Source: JAAFHB01 sp963677935 (GTDB lineage Bacteria > Bacteroidota > Bacteroidia > Bacteroidales > Prolixibacteraceae). Taken from it: a stretch of DNA of 64,000 nucleotides. The notes beneath the pieces are model-generated. The model was not told the origin of the DNA. It did no database searches and was given only the letters and a program-made list of their open reading frames with translations. The DNA is taken from positions 6,138,001-6,202,000 of the forward strand of contig CAXXEH010000003.1 in assembly GCA_963677935.2 (NCBI GenBank). The letters run 5' to 3'. Numbering within the stretch: the stretch's first letter is position 1; the number at the start of each line of letters is the position of its first letter. Shown piece by piece: positions 27,244 through 36,006 of the stretch. A program made the position numbers and the translations under genes.

Positions 27244-28224
27244 TTAATATTTCCCGTTCAGAATATTTGCAGCTTCAACAGCATGATAGGTGATGATGAT
27301 ATCGGCGCCGGCACGTTTAATGGATGTTAAAATTTCCATCATTACCCTGTTCCCGTCAATCCAGTCTTTTTCCTGAGCTGCTTTTACCATGGCAAATTCA
27401 CCGCTCACATTATATGCCGCAACCGGCATCTTGAATTCATTTTTAACACGATAGATGATATCGAGGTAGCTGAGTGCAGGCTTAACCATTACGATGTCAG
27501 CACCTTCATTGATGTCCTGTTCAACTTCGCGTATCGCTTCATCTGAATTGGCCGGATTCATCTGATAGGTTGCACGATTTCCAAACTTTGGAGCACTCTC
27601 AGCTGCTTCCCTGAATGGGCCGTAAAATCCTGATGCATATTTAGCTGAATACGACATAATCGGAATTTTACAATATCCGTTTGCATCAAGTTCTGCGCGT
27701 ATTTTGGCGACACGCCCATCCATCATATCACTCGGAGCAATCATATCGGCTCCAGCCTCTGCAAGAGAAACCGATTGCTTTGCCAAAGTAATCAACGTTG
27801 AGTCGTTATCAACATCGCCATCAATAATTGTTCCGCAATGTCCATGGGTCGTGTATTCGCAATTGCACACATCTGCAATTACATACAAATCTTTTAGCTC
27901 TTTTTTTATTGAACGGATTGCTTGCTGAACGATCCCGTTGTGTTCACAGGCCACACTGCCATCTTCATCCTTATGAGCAGGAATGCCGAACAGCAGAACT
28001 GCCTTTACACCGGCTGCTACTATTTTTTTGCACTCTTCGACGATCAATTCAACAGATAACTGGTAATTGCCAGGCATTGAATTGATATGATTCTTTACAT
28101 TGGTACCCGAAACAACAAATAGGGGCATCACAAAATCATCCACCGAAAGTTTAGTTTCTGTTACCATTTGTCTTAAAACACCATTGTATCTTAATCTTCT
28201 TAATCTAGTTACCGGGAATGCCAT
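27244..28224 (-). CDS. hemB: Porphobilinogen synthase
   Basis: The 326-residue enzyme joins two 5-aminolevulinates. I chose the ATG at 28224 (MAFPVTRLRRLR), the usual start; the longer frame to 28314 would overlap the hemC-hemD gene. The two Schiff-base lysines are in MSYSAKYASGFYGPFR and MVKPALSYLDI. The DVCNCEYTTHGHCG stretch has the three cysteines of a zinc site, so it is probably the zinc-type enzyme. It is 14 bases after hemC-hemD; the gap to hemL is 113 bases. Confidence 0.95.
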   Translation of the reverse strand: MAFPVTRLRRLRYNGVLRQMVTETKLSVDDFVMPLFVVSGTNVKNHINSMPGNYQLSVELIVEECKKIVAAGVKAVLLFGIPAHKDEDGSVACEHNGIVQQAIRSIKKELKDLYVIADVCNCEYTTHGHCGTIIDGDVDNDSTLITLAKQSVSLAEAGADMIAPSDMMDGRVAKIRAELDANGYCKIPIMSYSAKYASGFYGPFREAAESAPKFGNRATYQMNPANSDEAIREVEQDINEGADIVMVKPALSYLDIIYRVKNEFKMPVAAYNVSGEFAMVKAAQEKDWIDGNRVMMEILTSIKRAGADIIITYHAVEAANILNGKY

Positions 28225-28237
28225 GATCTTTAAATTT

Positions 28238-29950
28238 TTATATTTGATAATATTCAATAATTGCGTCTCTGATACCTTCTGCATTTGATTTTCTGGCTGT
28301 GAACAATGGTTCAAATCCTGTCTCCTGGATTGCTTTTGTAGTGACAGATCCGATACTCCCCATTTTTAGTTTACCTATCAGTTCCAGGTTATAAAAGGAA
28401 CAGAAATTTTGGAAAGTTGATGGACTTGTGAAAACAATCAGATCGTAAAGATCATTTTTTATGAGTTCCAGAATTTCAGGGTCTGCTTTTTCAGGTCTTA
28501 CTGTCTGATAGACATTTATCCGGTGAGGATTGTTGTGCACTGATAAATGGTTGAAAAGCGAATCATCAGCAAGATTGCCTAAAGAAAGAAGGAAATTTTT
28601 ATTTTCGGGTTTATACTTCTCATTAAACTTCCGCAGGAATTCTTCTGAAGTATTTTCCTCACTTGTAAATTCGGGGGCATAGCCGTAAAATTCAAGCTCT
28701 AGTCCGGTTTTATGCCCAATTACTGCCAGTTTTATCGATTTTGGCAATTCAGTATTCCCTTTTACATCAATTAGTTGTCTGAAAAAATTCGAGACTCCAT
28801 TTTTGCTTGTAAAGAAAATCCAGTCAAAATATTCCAGATGAGTCATGTGCTCAATCATATGTCCATCCACTTTTGAAGGGATAATCTCAATCATGGGAAG
28901 TGAGAGGAATCCGGCGCCAAGCGATTTTAGCAACTCTGGCAGTGTATCTCCTGGCTCCATTGATCTGGTAGAGATGATCACCTTCCCTTTTAATGATAAA
29001 TCGGACTGTGGATTCGACAGAATCTCGGTTCGTATGCTCTTAAGAATTTCATCCCCGCCGCGATTGTATAGGCTTTTGGCTAGTTTTGCTGAAAGATAGA
29101 CCGCCTGACTAACATCACCTTCTGCTGAGTCTTTAATAAATTGTGACCCGTCGATACTTGAGATAAAACCTGTAATTTTAAAACGGTCACCTTCAATCTT
29201 TGTGTAACTCCCGACAGGAATCTGACAGCCACCCTCGAGCGTTCCCAGAAAAGTACGTTCTGCTTCGGTGGCGATAAATGATTCCTGGTGGTTTATTTTA
29301 GAAATAAGTTCCTCCGTGAAGGGGTCATTATCCCTGATTTCAACTGCAATCGCCCCCTGACTACAGGCAGGAATCATCAACTCAGGATCAAAAAGTTCGG
29401 AAATGTATTGTTCCATTTCAAGTCTTTGTAAACCAGCGCCTGCCATTACCATCACATCGCAATAACCTTCCTGCATTTTGCGGATACGTGTATTCACATT
29501 GCCTCGAATCTCGATGATTTTAAAATCTTTATTGATACGAAGCAGCTGTGCTTTTCGTCTTAGGCTGGATGTTGCAATCGTATCATTAGCAGTAAGGTTC
29601 TCGATTTTTCTGCCATTCAGGCTAATCAGGGCATCACGGATGTCTCCACGTTCCAGAACGGCTCCCAGTTTGGCCCCTTCCGGAAATTTAGTCGGTAAGT
29701 CTTTCAGGCTATGAACAGCCATATCGATCTCTCCATTAAAAAGGGCCTCCTCAATCTCCTTGGTGAAAAGACCTTTATCTCCAATTTTTGAAAGTGCAAC
29801 ATCGAGAATTTTATCTCCTTTTGTCTTAATAATCTCGATAAGAAACCTGATTTCGGGATAGTGTTGCTGAAGTTCTGTCTGAACACGGTAAGCCTGGTAC
29901 AACGCTAATTTACTTCCTCTTGTACCGATTCGTATAGTATCGTTAATCAT
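28238..29950 (-). CDS. hemC-hemD: Fused hydroxymethylbilane synthase / uroporphyrinogen-III synthase
   Basis: The 570-residue protein joins two consecutive enzymes. Residues 1-310 are HemC: RIGTRGSKLAL, HSLKDLPT, the SSLRRKAQL arginines and the dipyrromethane cofactor cysteine Cys242 in EGGCQIPVG. Residues about 320-570 are HemD, beginning LKGKVIISTRS and having DWIFFTSKNGV and a late IVFTSPSTFQNF with the weak conservation normal for that family. Four porphobilinogens would be polymerised and closed to uroporphyrinogen III on one chain. Hydroxymethylbilane cyclises spontaneously to the wrong isomer, so tethering makes sense. It overlaps hemA by one base at 29950. Confidence 0.93.
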   Translation of the reverse strand: MINDTIRIGTRGSKLALYQAYRVQTELQQHYPEIRFLIEIIKTKGDKILDVALSKIGDKGLFTKEIEEALFNGEIDMAVHSLKDLPTKFPEGAKLGAVLERGDIRDALISLNGRKIENLTANDTIATSSLRRKAQLLRINKDFKIIEIRGNVNTRIRKMQEGYCDVMVMAGAGLQRLEMEQYISELFDPELMIPACSQGAIAVEIRDNDPFTEELISKINHQESFIATEAERTFLGTLEGGCQIPVGSYTKIEGDRFKITGFISSIDGSQFIKDSAEGDVSQAVYLSAKLAKSLYNRGGDEILKSIRTEILSNPQSDLSLKGKVIISTRSMEPGDTLPELLKSLGAGFLSLPMIEIIPSKVDGHMIEHMTHLEYFDWIFFTSKNGVSNFFRQLIDVKGNTELPKSIKLAVIGHKTGLELEFYGYAPEFTSEENTSEEFLRKFNEKYKPENKNFLLSLGNLADDSLFNHLSVHNNPHRINVYQTVRPEKADPEILELIKNDLYDLIVFTSPSTFQNFCSFYNLELIGKLKMGSIGSVTTKAIQETGFEPLFTARKSNAEGIRDAIIEYYQI

Positions 29951-31200
29951 TAATTGAGTTCAAATAATTTATTAACCATCGTGATATATTCTTTCTCCTG
30001 CCCGTTATTGGTAAACGACTTTACATTCTCGATCATCAGACCAATAAATTTTTTCGTGATCAATTCTCCGTAAGCAGTGGCTTTTTCGTAGTCAATCTCC
30101 TTCTGGTTATTGAGATAACCGTCGAGCATCGTTTTATGAATTTCCTGAAAACGACTGGTAATGTTCTGGAAGGTCGGGACTAACACCTGAATGGAATGCC
30201 ATTTCGAAAATTCAGAGACCGATTCTTCAATAATGATCTCTGCATGATTGATTTCACCTTTTCTTCTGTCCAGATTATCCTCAATCACTTCATTCAGGGC
30301 ATCGATATCATAAACATGAACATTTTCAATATTACCGACTTCGGTGGCAACATTGCGGGGAACTGAAAGGTCGATAAACAACAGCGGTTGATTGTTCCGC
30401 TCTTCCATCGCTTTGAGGACCATCGCTTCGGTGAATAACGGTTTTTTCGAGGCTGTGGAGGTAATTACAATATCATTAGTCCGAAGCAAGTCACTTAACT
30501 GATCAAAATTGGCCACCTTACACTGATATTTCTCAGCCAGTTCACAGGCTTTCTCCTGGGTGCGGTTAACCACAGTAAATTGGGTACAATCCTTTTTTAT
30601 CAGGTTTAACAGCGTAAGTTCGCTTGTTTGTCCTGCGCCAACCAATAAAACAGAATGTGAACATAAATTCTGAAGCTTCCTTCCAGCGAGTTCCACTCCT
30701 GCATAACTGATCGAAACGGCTCCCTTGTTTAATGCGGTGTTGGTCCGGATCTCTTTTCCGGTTCTTAGGGCGTCGTTAAAAAGTTTGTAGAGTACTGAAC
30801 TACATAACTGATTATTGTGGCTGAAATTAAATGCATCCTTAATCTGTCCAACGATCTGATATTCACCAAGAGCCATTGAATCAAGCCCTGAAACAACACG
30901 AAACAGATGTTTCACTGCATCGTCATTTTTCATCTGGTAGAAATGGGCCTTAACTTCGGAACTGACTTTGCGGTAAGTGATCAATGTATTTCCGATTGTA
31001 TCAAAATCAGAAGAGTCACAACCATCCTTCAATTCAAAGTAAATTTCGGTTCTATTACAAGTGGACAATACTACGGCGCCAAGGATCCCTTTGGCTTTAA
31101 GCTGGGGTACAAATCTCTTGATATCTTCTTCACAAAAAACAAATTTCTCCCTGATTTCTATGGGAGCCGATTTATGATTTAGTCCAAATAGTCCGATCAT
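29950..31200 (-). CDS. hemA: Glutamyl-tRNA reductase
   Basis: The 416-residue enzyme reduces Glu-tRNA(Glu) to glutamate-1-semialdehyde with NADPH, the first step of the C5 heme route. The catalytic Cys48 is in VVLSTCNRTEIY. HLFRVVSGLDSMALGE is the second signature. The NADPH-binding motif is VGAGQTSEL, and the C terminus forms the long dimerisation helix. It is the first gene of the heme block and presumably the main control point. No clear promoter was found before it on the minus strand; TACTATTG at about 31231 is one base off the -7 consensus. Confidence 0.94.
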   Translation of the reverse strand: MIGLFGLNHKSAPIEIREKFVFCEEDIKRFVPQLKAKGILGAVVLSTCNRTEIYFELKDGCDSSDFDTIGNTLITYRKVSSEVKAHFYQMKNDDAVKHLFRVVSGLDSMALGEYQIVGQIKDAFNFSHNNQLCSSVLYKLFNDALRTGKEIRTNTALNKGAVSISYAGVELAGRKLQNLCSHSVLLVGAGQTSELTLLNLIKKDCTQFTVVNRTQEKACELAEKYQCKVANFDQLSDLLRTNDIVITSTASKKPLFTEAMVLKAMEERNNQPLLFIDLSVPRNVATEVGNIENVHVYDIDALNEVIEDNLDRRKGEINHAEIIIEESVSEFSKWHSIQVLVPTFQNITSRFQEIHKTMLDGYLNNQKEIDYEKATAYGELITKKFIGLMIENVKSFTNNGQEKEYITMVNKLFELN

Positions 31201-31690
31201 CCGAATATATGCTCTTGGTTAATACAATGCAATAGTAAAAAGAGAATCTGAAGTAAATCTGTAGTAAATCCTCAGAATGAACAGAATTGGGTCAATCATC
31301 GGGGATTTATTGAGGCCGGACTTTTAATTGAAATGGAAACCTTCAATCTTTATGGATAACCAAACCTTGAGAGGATTTTTCACTTGAAGTGTAAGAGTTT
31401 GTTTATCAGATGTGTATATTTGGTATATTTATTGTGCGGATTAGTATATGGAATTTAAAAACAGACGGACTATTTCTTTACATTCTTACATATCTGATTA
31501 TTTAGATTTGATATTAATTACGGCTTTATTGCTTTTTGATTATTTCAAGTGGGTGTCGTTTGCGTTTACGTACATTCCGGATCCGGCAGATCCATTCTTT
31601 AGTTCAGTCTTTAAATAAACTTGTCAAAAAAAACATATTTTTGTAATGAATTAGTAGAACGATTAACCAATTATTTAAATTCAAACTATA
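31201..31690. other. Divergent intergenic region hemA / ABC-OmpA cassette
   Basis: About 490 bases without a gene. It should carry the control sites of both flanking operons. A nearly repeated GAAGTAAATCTG / TAGTAAATCC pair lies at 31249-31271. A -7-like TATATTTG occurs at 31415-31422 without a well-placed -33 box. Confidence 0.4.
31636..31643 (+). promoter_or_regulatory. Candidate -7 box for the 31691-36924 cassette
   Basis: TATTTTTG fits TAnnTTTG and lies 48 bases before the first ATG. The -33 region has only a weak TTTA at 31610-31613, 22 bases upstream. Confidence 0.4.
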
Positions 31691-32395
31691 ATGGCTGAAA
31701 ATGATAAAGGGTTTAGTTTCAAGAGGCTGTTTTTCAGGGATGCAGAAACCGATGTGCAGCAAAACCAAACTCAGGTACCCGAACAGGAAAATAGTATAAG
31801 TCAGAATAATTATGTTTCAAATACAGCTCTGCTTTCACCGGTAGGTAGTCAGGAGCAACCACTGCTGGAGGATTTCGTCCAGCGACTTCAAAATTTAATC
31901 AATCAGAATAACCAACCCGGTTTTGACTTTCTTGACTTTACGGAATCGCTTTTCGAAGAGAAGCAAAATCCAACTCCTGAGGTTTATAAAACCGTCTTTC
32001 GGATTGCACAAAAAATTGACAAATCGCTGACCCCATCCAGGCTGCTCGAGAGTGCTATATTTTACAAGGATTTAGTCCAACACACTGTCGAGAACGAAAT
32101 TAGCAAAGGGGAGGCTAAAAAACAGGGATTACAATCCGAAAAGGATACTGAGAAGACCAACCTCGACAACAGTCTTAAAGAGACAAGGCTTAAAATTCAA
32201 CAATTAACAAAGCAGATTCAGGAGCTTCAGAACCAGGATATGACTTTTAGTAATCAGCTATTGGCCATTGATCAGAAATATGGCGGCCAGTTTATCGAGA
32301 TCGACAGAAAAATTAATGCCATACGAAATGCTAAAGAGCAGGTCCTCATCAGCATTGTTGATATTGAAGCAGGAATAAAATCAAATCTTTCTTAA
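31691..32395 (+). CDS. Soluble coiled-coil protein, first gene of the ABC-OmpA cassette
   Basis: The 234-residue protein has no signal peptide or membrane segment. The first 60 residues are Gln/Asn-rich and probably disordered (QQNQTQVPEQENSISQNN). A globular part at about 60-140 (LLEDFVQRLQNLI and PSRLLESAIFYKDLV) follows. Residues about 145-215 are a strong coiled coil with many Lys, Gln and Leu (KKQGLQSEKDTEKTNLDNSL). I do not recognise a family. It is 27 bases from the next gene, which also has a coiled coil, so the two may bind each other. A cytoplasmic adaptor or regulator of the membrane complex is an inference. Confidence 0.6.
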   Translation: MAENDKGFSFKRLFFRDAETDVQQNQTQVPEQENSISQNNYVSNTALLSPVGSQEQPLLEDFVQRLQNLINQNNQPGFDFLDFTESLFEEKQNPTPEVYKTVFRIAQKIDKSLTPSRLLESAIFYKDLVQHTVENEISKGEAKKQGLQSEKDTEKTNLDNSLKETRLKIQQLTKQIQELQNQDMTFSNQLLAIDQKYGGQFIEIDRKINAIRNAKEQVLISIVDIEAGIKSNLS

Positions 32396-32422
32396 AATTA
32401 GGGAACTTAAATAAATTGAACC

Positions 32423-33544
32423 ATGGAAACGGAAACAAAAACGGTTACGCAATTGCCCATCATGAAGTATTTCGACGATGCCAAATTGATGGAAAGAGGA
32501 AAGGAGACGATTGGGAATTGGCGCAAAGGTGAAAGGCCAATCGGTGCATTTATCGGTTTGGTTCTTGTTGGAGTTATTGTTTATGGGACATTCAAATGGA
32601 TCATCCCTGCTGTTTTCAGTGCTCTGAGCCAGGTTTTTGCCGTAATTGCCTCTGTTATGGCAGTTGTTCTCTTTATTTTATTGATGCCAGCTATTTATAA
32701 GTTGTTTCGTCGGATCGTCCGTTCATTTCACAAGGCGATTATCAGATGGAACCCTTTCGATGAACTCGACGAGCAAAAAGAAAAAATGTGGGCGACACAC
32801 GATCAGTTTTTAAAACATAAAGCTAAAATCAAACAACTTCGGACCGATTTTGAGCAAATGTCGAACGAAACGCGCACTGTTGCCGAGAATGCCAAAGCCG
32901 AAGTTCAGAGTCAGACCAAAAAGGCAGGCGAGGTAAAGGCATTAATGGATAAATTGGTTGCGGATAAGGGTGAAGAGATTAAAGAAACCGATGAATATGT
33001 TGAACTTCAGCAAAAGTTCATCAACGCAACTTCGGCAGGAACACGCACGAACACAACCCTTGAAAAAAATATTGAGTGGACGACCAAATATGCAGCACGT
33101 TCGAATATATTTGCCAATCTCGACCGTAAATTGGCTATTGGCGCTACACTTCTTGAAAATAAAATTAAGGATTTCGAGGAGAGTATCAACATCATGAAAA
33201 AGGATTGGGAAATGGCAGCTGCATCGCGTGGCGCTACGGCTATTCTGAAGGAAATTCTCGGTCCGGGAGGACAGAACTGGAAATTGGAATATGCGCTCGA
33301 ATTTGTGGCAGGACGTATTTCGGAAGACCTTGCAATGACTGCTCAGAATCTTGAAGATCTCGAAAGAAATACCACCGCATTTAATTTCGACAGTGATGAG
33401 GCCTACGATAAACTTTTGGCAATTGGCAACAAACTCGATGCAGGTCAGATTGCAATTCCAAATGCAACGAAAATAGCCAATCCGAATCATAAGTTGACTC
33501 GTGAAGAAAAAAATTCAGCAGGACCACTTGGTGATATTTTTTAA
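32423..33544 (+). CDS. Membrane protein with long C-terminal coiled coil
   Basis: The 373-residue protein has a short N-terminal tail, two hydrophobic segments at about residues 42-63 and 67-93 (IGAFIGLVLVGVIVYGTF, then VFAVIASVMAVVLFILLMP), a basic patch YKLFRRIVRSFHKAIIRW, then mostly helical, charged sequence to residue 330. The basic patch after the second helix suggests that the large C-terminal part faces the cytoplasm. The helical part recalls PspA-like membrane-stress proteins in general make-up only; I see no signature that proves it. It is flanked by the coiled-coil protein and the binding-protein/OmpA fusion, pointing to one membrane assembly. Confidence 0.6.
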   Translation: METETKTVTQLPIMKYFDDAKLMERGKETIGNWRKGERPIGAFIGLVLVGVIVYGTFKWIIPAVFSALSQVFAVIASVMAVVLFILLMPAIYKLFRRIVRSFHKAIIRWNPFDELDEQKEKMWATHDQFLKHKAKIKQLRTDFEQMSNETRTVAENAKAEVQSQTKKAGEVKALMDKLVADKGEEIKETDEYVELQQKFINATSAGTRTNTTLEKNIEWTTKYAARSNIFANLDRKLAIGATLLENKIKDFEESINIMKKDWEMAAASRGATAILKEILGPGGQNWKLEYALEFVAGRISEDLAMTAQNLEDLERNTTAFNFDSDEAYDKLLAIGNKLDAGQIAIPNATKIANPNHKLTREEKNSAGPLGDIF

Positions 33545-33591
33545 ATATAATGTACTTAAATTCAATAAAATAACCTTTAGAGATCAAAAAA

Positions 33592-35145
33592 ATGGCAACT
33601 GATTATCAAAACAAACCAGGAATGTCAATTCCCGGATTTCCCCAAAACTGGACTTTTGGCTTTCAAGTGATCGTACTTCTACTTATCCTGGGTATAATTG
33701 GTTCCGGGGTATATTTTGGCTATCCTTATATGAACAAGGCATCCAAAGGGAATAAAGCAGACCTGCGTGCCGGCTTTAATAATTTTGTTGGTTTTGCTCC
33801 TGGAATCGACATGAACGGAGGTGGTGCCCCCAATAAAAACTCAAGAATGTACAAAGAGTTTGGCGTCCTTTTCGAGGCGATCAGGATGGACGATATGCAA
33901 AAGTTGAATGATGCATTAAAAAATGGTGACCTTGATTTTATTTTTACGACCACCGATATATCTCCGATTGGAATGGACCGCAACAGCGATCTTGCCAAAA
34001 TGTCAGTCGTTCAGTTCCTCAAAATTGATGACTCACGTGGAGCGGATGTTTTTATTGTTGATTCAAAGATCAATTCGGTAGCCGACCTAAAAGGGAAAAA
34101 AATAGCCTGCGCCCTGGGCTGGCCCAGTAATACCTTGCTTCATGCAACCCTTGAAGCCGGAGGTTTGACAGAAACTGATGTTCAGATTTTGCCCATGGGA
34201 GATCCTTCCGCTGCAAAAACAGCCTTTACAACCGGTAATGCCGATGCGACAGTCGTTTGGTCACCCGATGATGAAGAGTGTCTGAAGGCAAGATCGGCCA
34301 AGGTGCTTACGAGTACCGATTTGCTACCCAATATTATTATGGATGGATTTATTGCCCGTAAAGAGGTGCTCGAAAAGAAGAAAGATCTTTTCGTCAAACT
34401 TTCGAAAGCATGGCTGGTAGCCAATTCCGAAATGAAAGATCCTGCCAAAATGGCCAAGGCAGCGCAAACCTATAAAATAGCTTTTGAGGTACCCGATGAT
34501 GCGAGTGTTATCCTTAACGGAATGAAAAAAATCCATTTTGCAACTTATGGCGACAATGTCAACTTCTTTGGGTTAAGTACCGATTATGCCGGAATTACAG
34601 GTCAGCAACTTTATACAAAAATGGCCCGCGTCTACAAAACCGGTTATGGGAACAAATTGACAAATATTGTATCCTGGGCAGAAGCTTCATATCCTACTAT
34701 TGTACAGTCTATTAATGATCTTCAGGGCGATAGGCATGCTGCCGAGGGACAGATTAAATTTGATGCACCAACTGCCGCCGAATCAAAAGCACCGGCTGTG
34801 GCCATTAAACCAATCATTATCAACTTTGCAACAGGTTCCTGGGCGCTGACTCCAGATATGAAAGGAAAGATTGAAAATCAACTTGGACAGTTATCCGTTG
34901 AGTTTGCTGGGATGAAAGTGCGCATTGAAGGGAATACCGATAATGTAGGAAGTGCTCCAATGAACAGGGACCTTTCGTACAAACGTGCTAAATCGGTGGC
35001 AGACTATCTGGTTAAAACGTACAGTTTTGATCCGAACAGATTTGTAATCGTAGGTAATGGACCCGACAAGCCGATTGCAAACAATGGTACAGAAGAGGGT
35101 AAAAGTGCAAACCGGCGTACCGAATTCCAGCTTTTGGGCAAGTAA
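33592..35145 (+). CDS. Membrane-anchored periplasmic binding protein fused to an OmpA-like domain
   Basis: The 517-residue protein has one membrane segment (about 23-44, FQVIVLLLILGIIGSGVYF) with no cleavage site, so it should stay anchored in the inner membrane. Residues about 50-390 resemble the NMT1/SsuA/TauA type of binding protein: NKINSVADLKGKKIACALG-like text (here SKINSVADLKGKK), then GNADATVVWSP. Residues about 405-517 are an OmpA C-terminal domain: FATGSWALTPDM, EGNTDNVGS, LSYKRAKSVADYL, and the closing NRRTEFQL, with the Asp and Arg that grip diaminopimelate. A solute receptor tied to both membrane and peptidoglycan is unusual. The permease and ATPase genes follow. The ligand is unknown. 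Confidence 0.8.
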   Translation: MATDYQNKPGMSIPGFPQNWTFGFQVIVLLLILGIIGSGVYFGYPYMNKASKGNKADLRAGFNNFVGFAPGIDMNGGGAPNKNSRMYKEFGVLFEAIRMDDMQKLNDALKNGDLDFIFTTTDISPIGMDRNSDLAKMSVVQFLKIDDSRGADVFIVDSKINSVADLKGKKIACALGWPSNTLLHATLEAGGLTETDVQILPMGDPSAAKTAFTTGNADATVVWSPDDEECLKARSAKVLTSTDLLPNIIMDGFIARKEVLEKKKDLFVKLSKAWLVANSEMKDPAKMAKAAQTYKIAFEVPDDASVILNGMKKIHFATYGDNVNFFGLSTDYAGITGQQLYTKMARVYKTGYGNKLTNIVSWAEASYPTIVQSINDLQGDRHAAEGQIKFDAPTAAESKAPAVAIKPIIINFATGSWALTPDMKGKIENQLGQLSVEFAGMKVRIEGNTDNVGSAPMNRDLSYKRAKSVADYLVKTYSFDPNRFVIVGNGPDKPIANNGTEEGKSANRRTEFQLLGK

Positions 35146-35191
35146 AATTAAACCTGAGAGGCTACACAATTTTAAAGAAAATCTAAATTTA

Positions 35192-36004
35192 ATGGAGCTA
35201 CTAAAAAATCTTTTCAGATTTGCCGGAGTCGTTGATAAAAAAACCGCTTTATCGGTGAACATATTAGGGTGGGTTTTACTCATCTTTTTCTGGTGGCTCA
35301 TTCCAACTATGGGTTGGATAAAACCAACCATACTTCCTTCACCCATCGATGTGATTTTGTGTTTTAAAACCCTTTTTGTTGAGCGAAACCTTTTGTACAA
35401 TACCGGTTATTCTATTTTTATTAATCTTGGCGGATATTTACAGGCAATGGCATTAGCACTGCCACTCGGCTTCCTCATCGGGTTGGTTCCCTTTTTCAGA
35501 CATCTTGTCAGTAAGCAAATTGAAGCAATCCGTTTTACCCCGTTGCCAGCCACCACCGGAATTTTTATGGCTCTGTTTGGATTGGGTTTGGGTGTTAAGG
35601 TAGAGTTCCTTTCTTTCGGTATTTTTGTTTACCTGTTGCCTGCAATTGCCCAACGGATAAAGGACATTGAAACCGACGACCATCTGAAAGCACTGCAGCA
35701 AACCATGTGGACATTGAACGCCAGTCCGTGGATGACATTGAAACATTTTTATATCCCCTCAGTCCTCAGCCGGTTCTCGATGGATGTGATCAATCTGGTC
35801 GCAGTTAGCTGGACATATATCGTAATAGCTGAGATGGTTAATGCTCAGGGAGGATTAGGTTCGATGATTTACATGGCCACGTCACGAGGATCACATGTCG
35901 ATCAACTTTATGCTGTATTACTGCTCATCATTTTCATTGGATTTATTCAGGATAAATTGCTTAAACAGCTCGATAAAAAACTCTTTAAATTCAAATACGC
36001 CTGA
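35192..36004 (+). CDS. ABC transporter permease, SsuC/TauC type
   Basis: The 270-residue protein has about six membrane segments and the family form of the permease loop (DDHLKALQQTMWTLNASPWMTLKHFYIPSVLSR, shown here only in parts), where EAA-loop contacts to the ATPase sit. I start it at the ATG at 35192 (MELLKNLFRF); the open frame begins earlier, at 35057, but that stretch lies inside the previous gene in another frame. It resembles permeases for sulfonate, taurine, nitrate or thiamine-precursor uptake. It stands 46 bases after the fusion gene and 2 bases before the ATPase gene. Confidence 0.85.
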   Translation: MELLKNLFRFAGVVDKKTALSVNILGWVLLIFFWWLIPTMGWIKPTILPSPIDVILCFKTLFVERNLLYNTGYSIFINLGGYLQAMALALPLGFLIGLVPFFRHLVSKQIEAIRFTPLPATTGIFMALFGLGLGVKVEFLSFGIFVYLLPAIAQRIKDIETDDHLKALQQTMWTLNASPWMTLKHFYIPSVLSRFSMDVINLVAVSWTYIVIAEMVNAQGGLGSMIYMATSRGSHVDQLYAVLLLIIFIGFIQDKLLKQLDKKLFKFKYA

Positions 36005-36006
36005 TA

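Noticed and set aside
27244..28314. Longer hemB start at 28314
   Set aside because: It would overlap hemC-hemD by about 77 bases and add 30 residues absent from the family; the ATG at 28224 gives the usual N terminus.
31415..31422. TATATTTG as a promoter of the ABC-OmpA cassette
   Set aside because: No -33 box at 19-21 bases and nearly 270 bases from the first gene; the box at 31636 is better placed.
35057..35191. Longer permease start inside the OmpA-fusion gene
   Set aside because: The added 45 residues are the out-of-frame reading of the OmpA domain; the ATG at 35192 fits permease starts.
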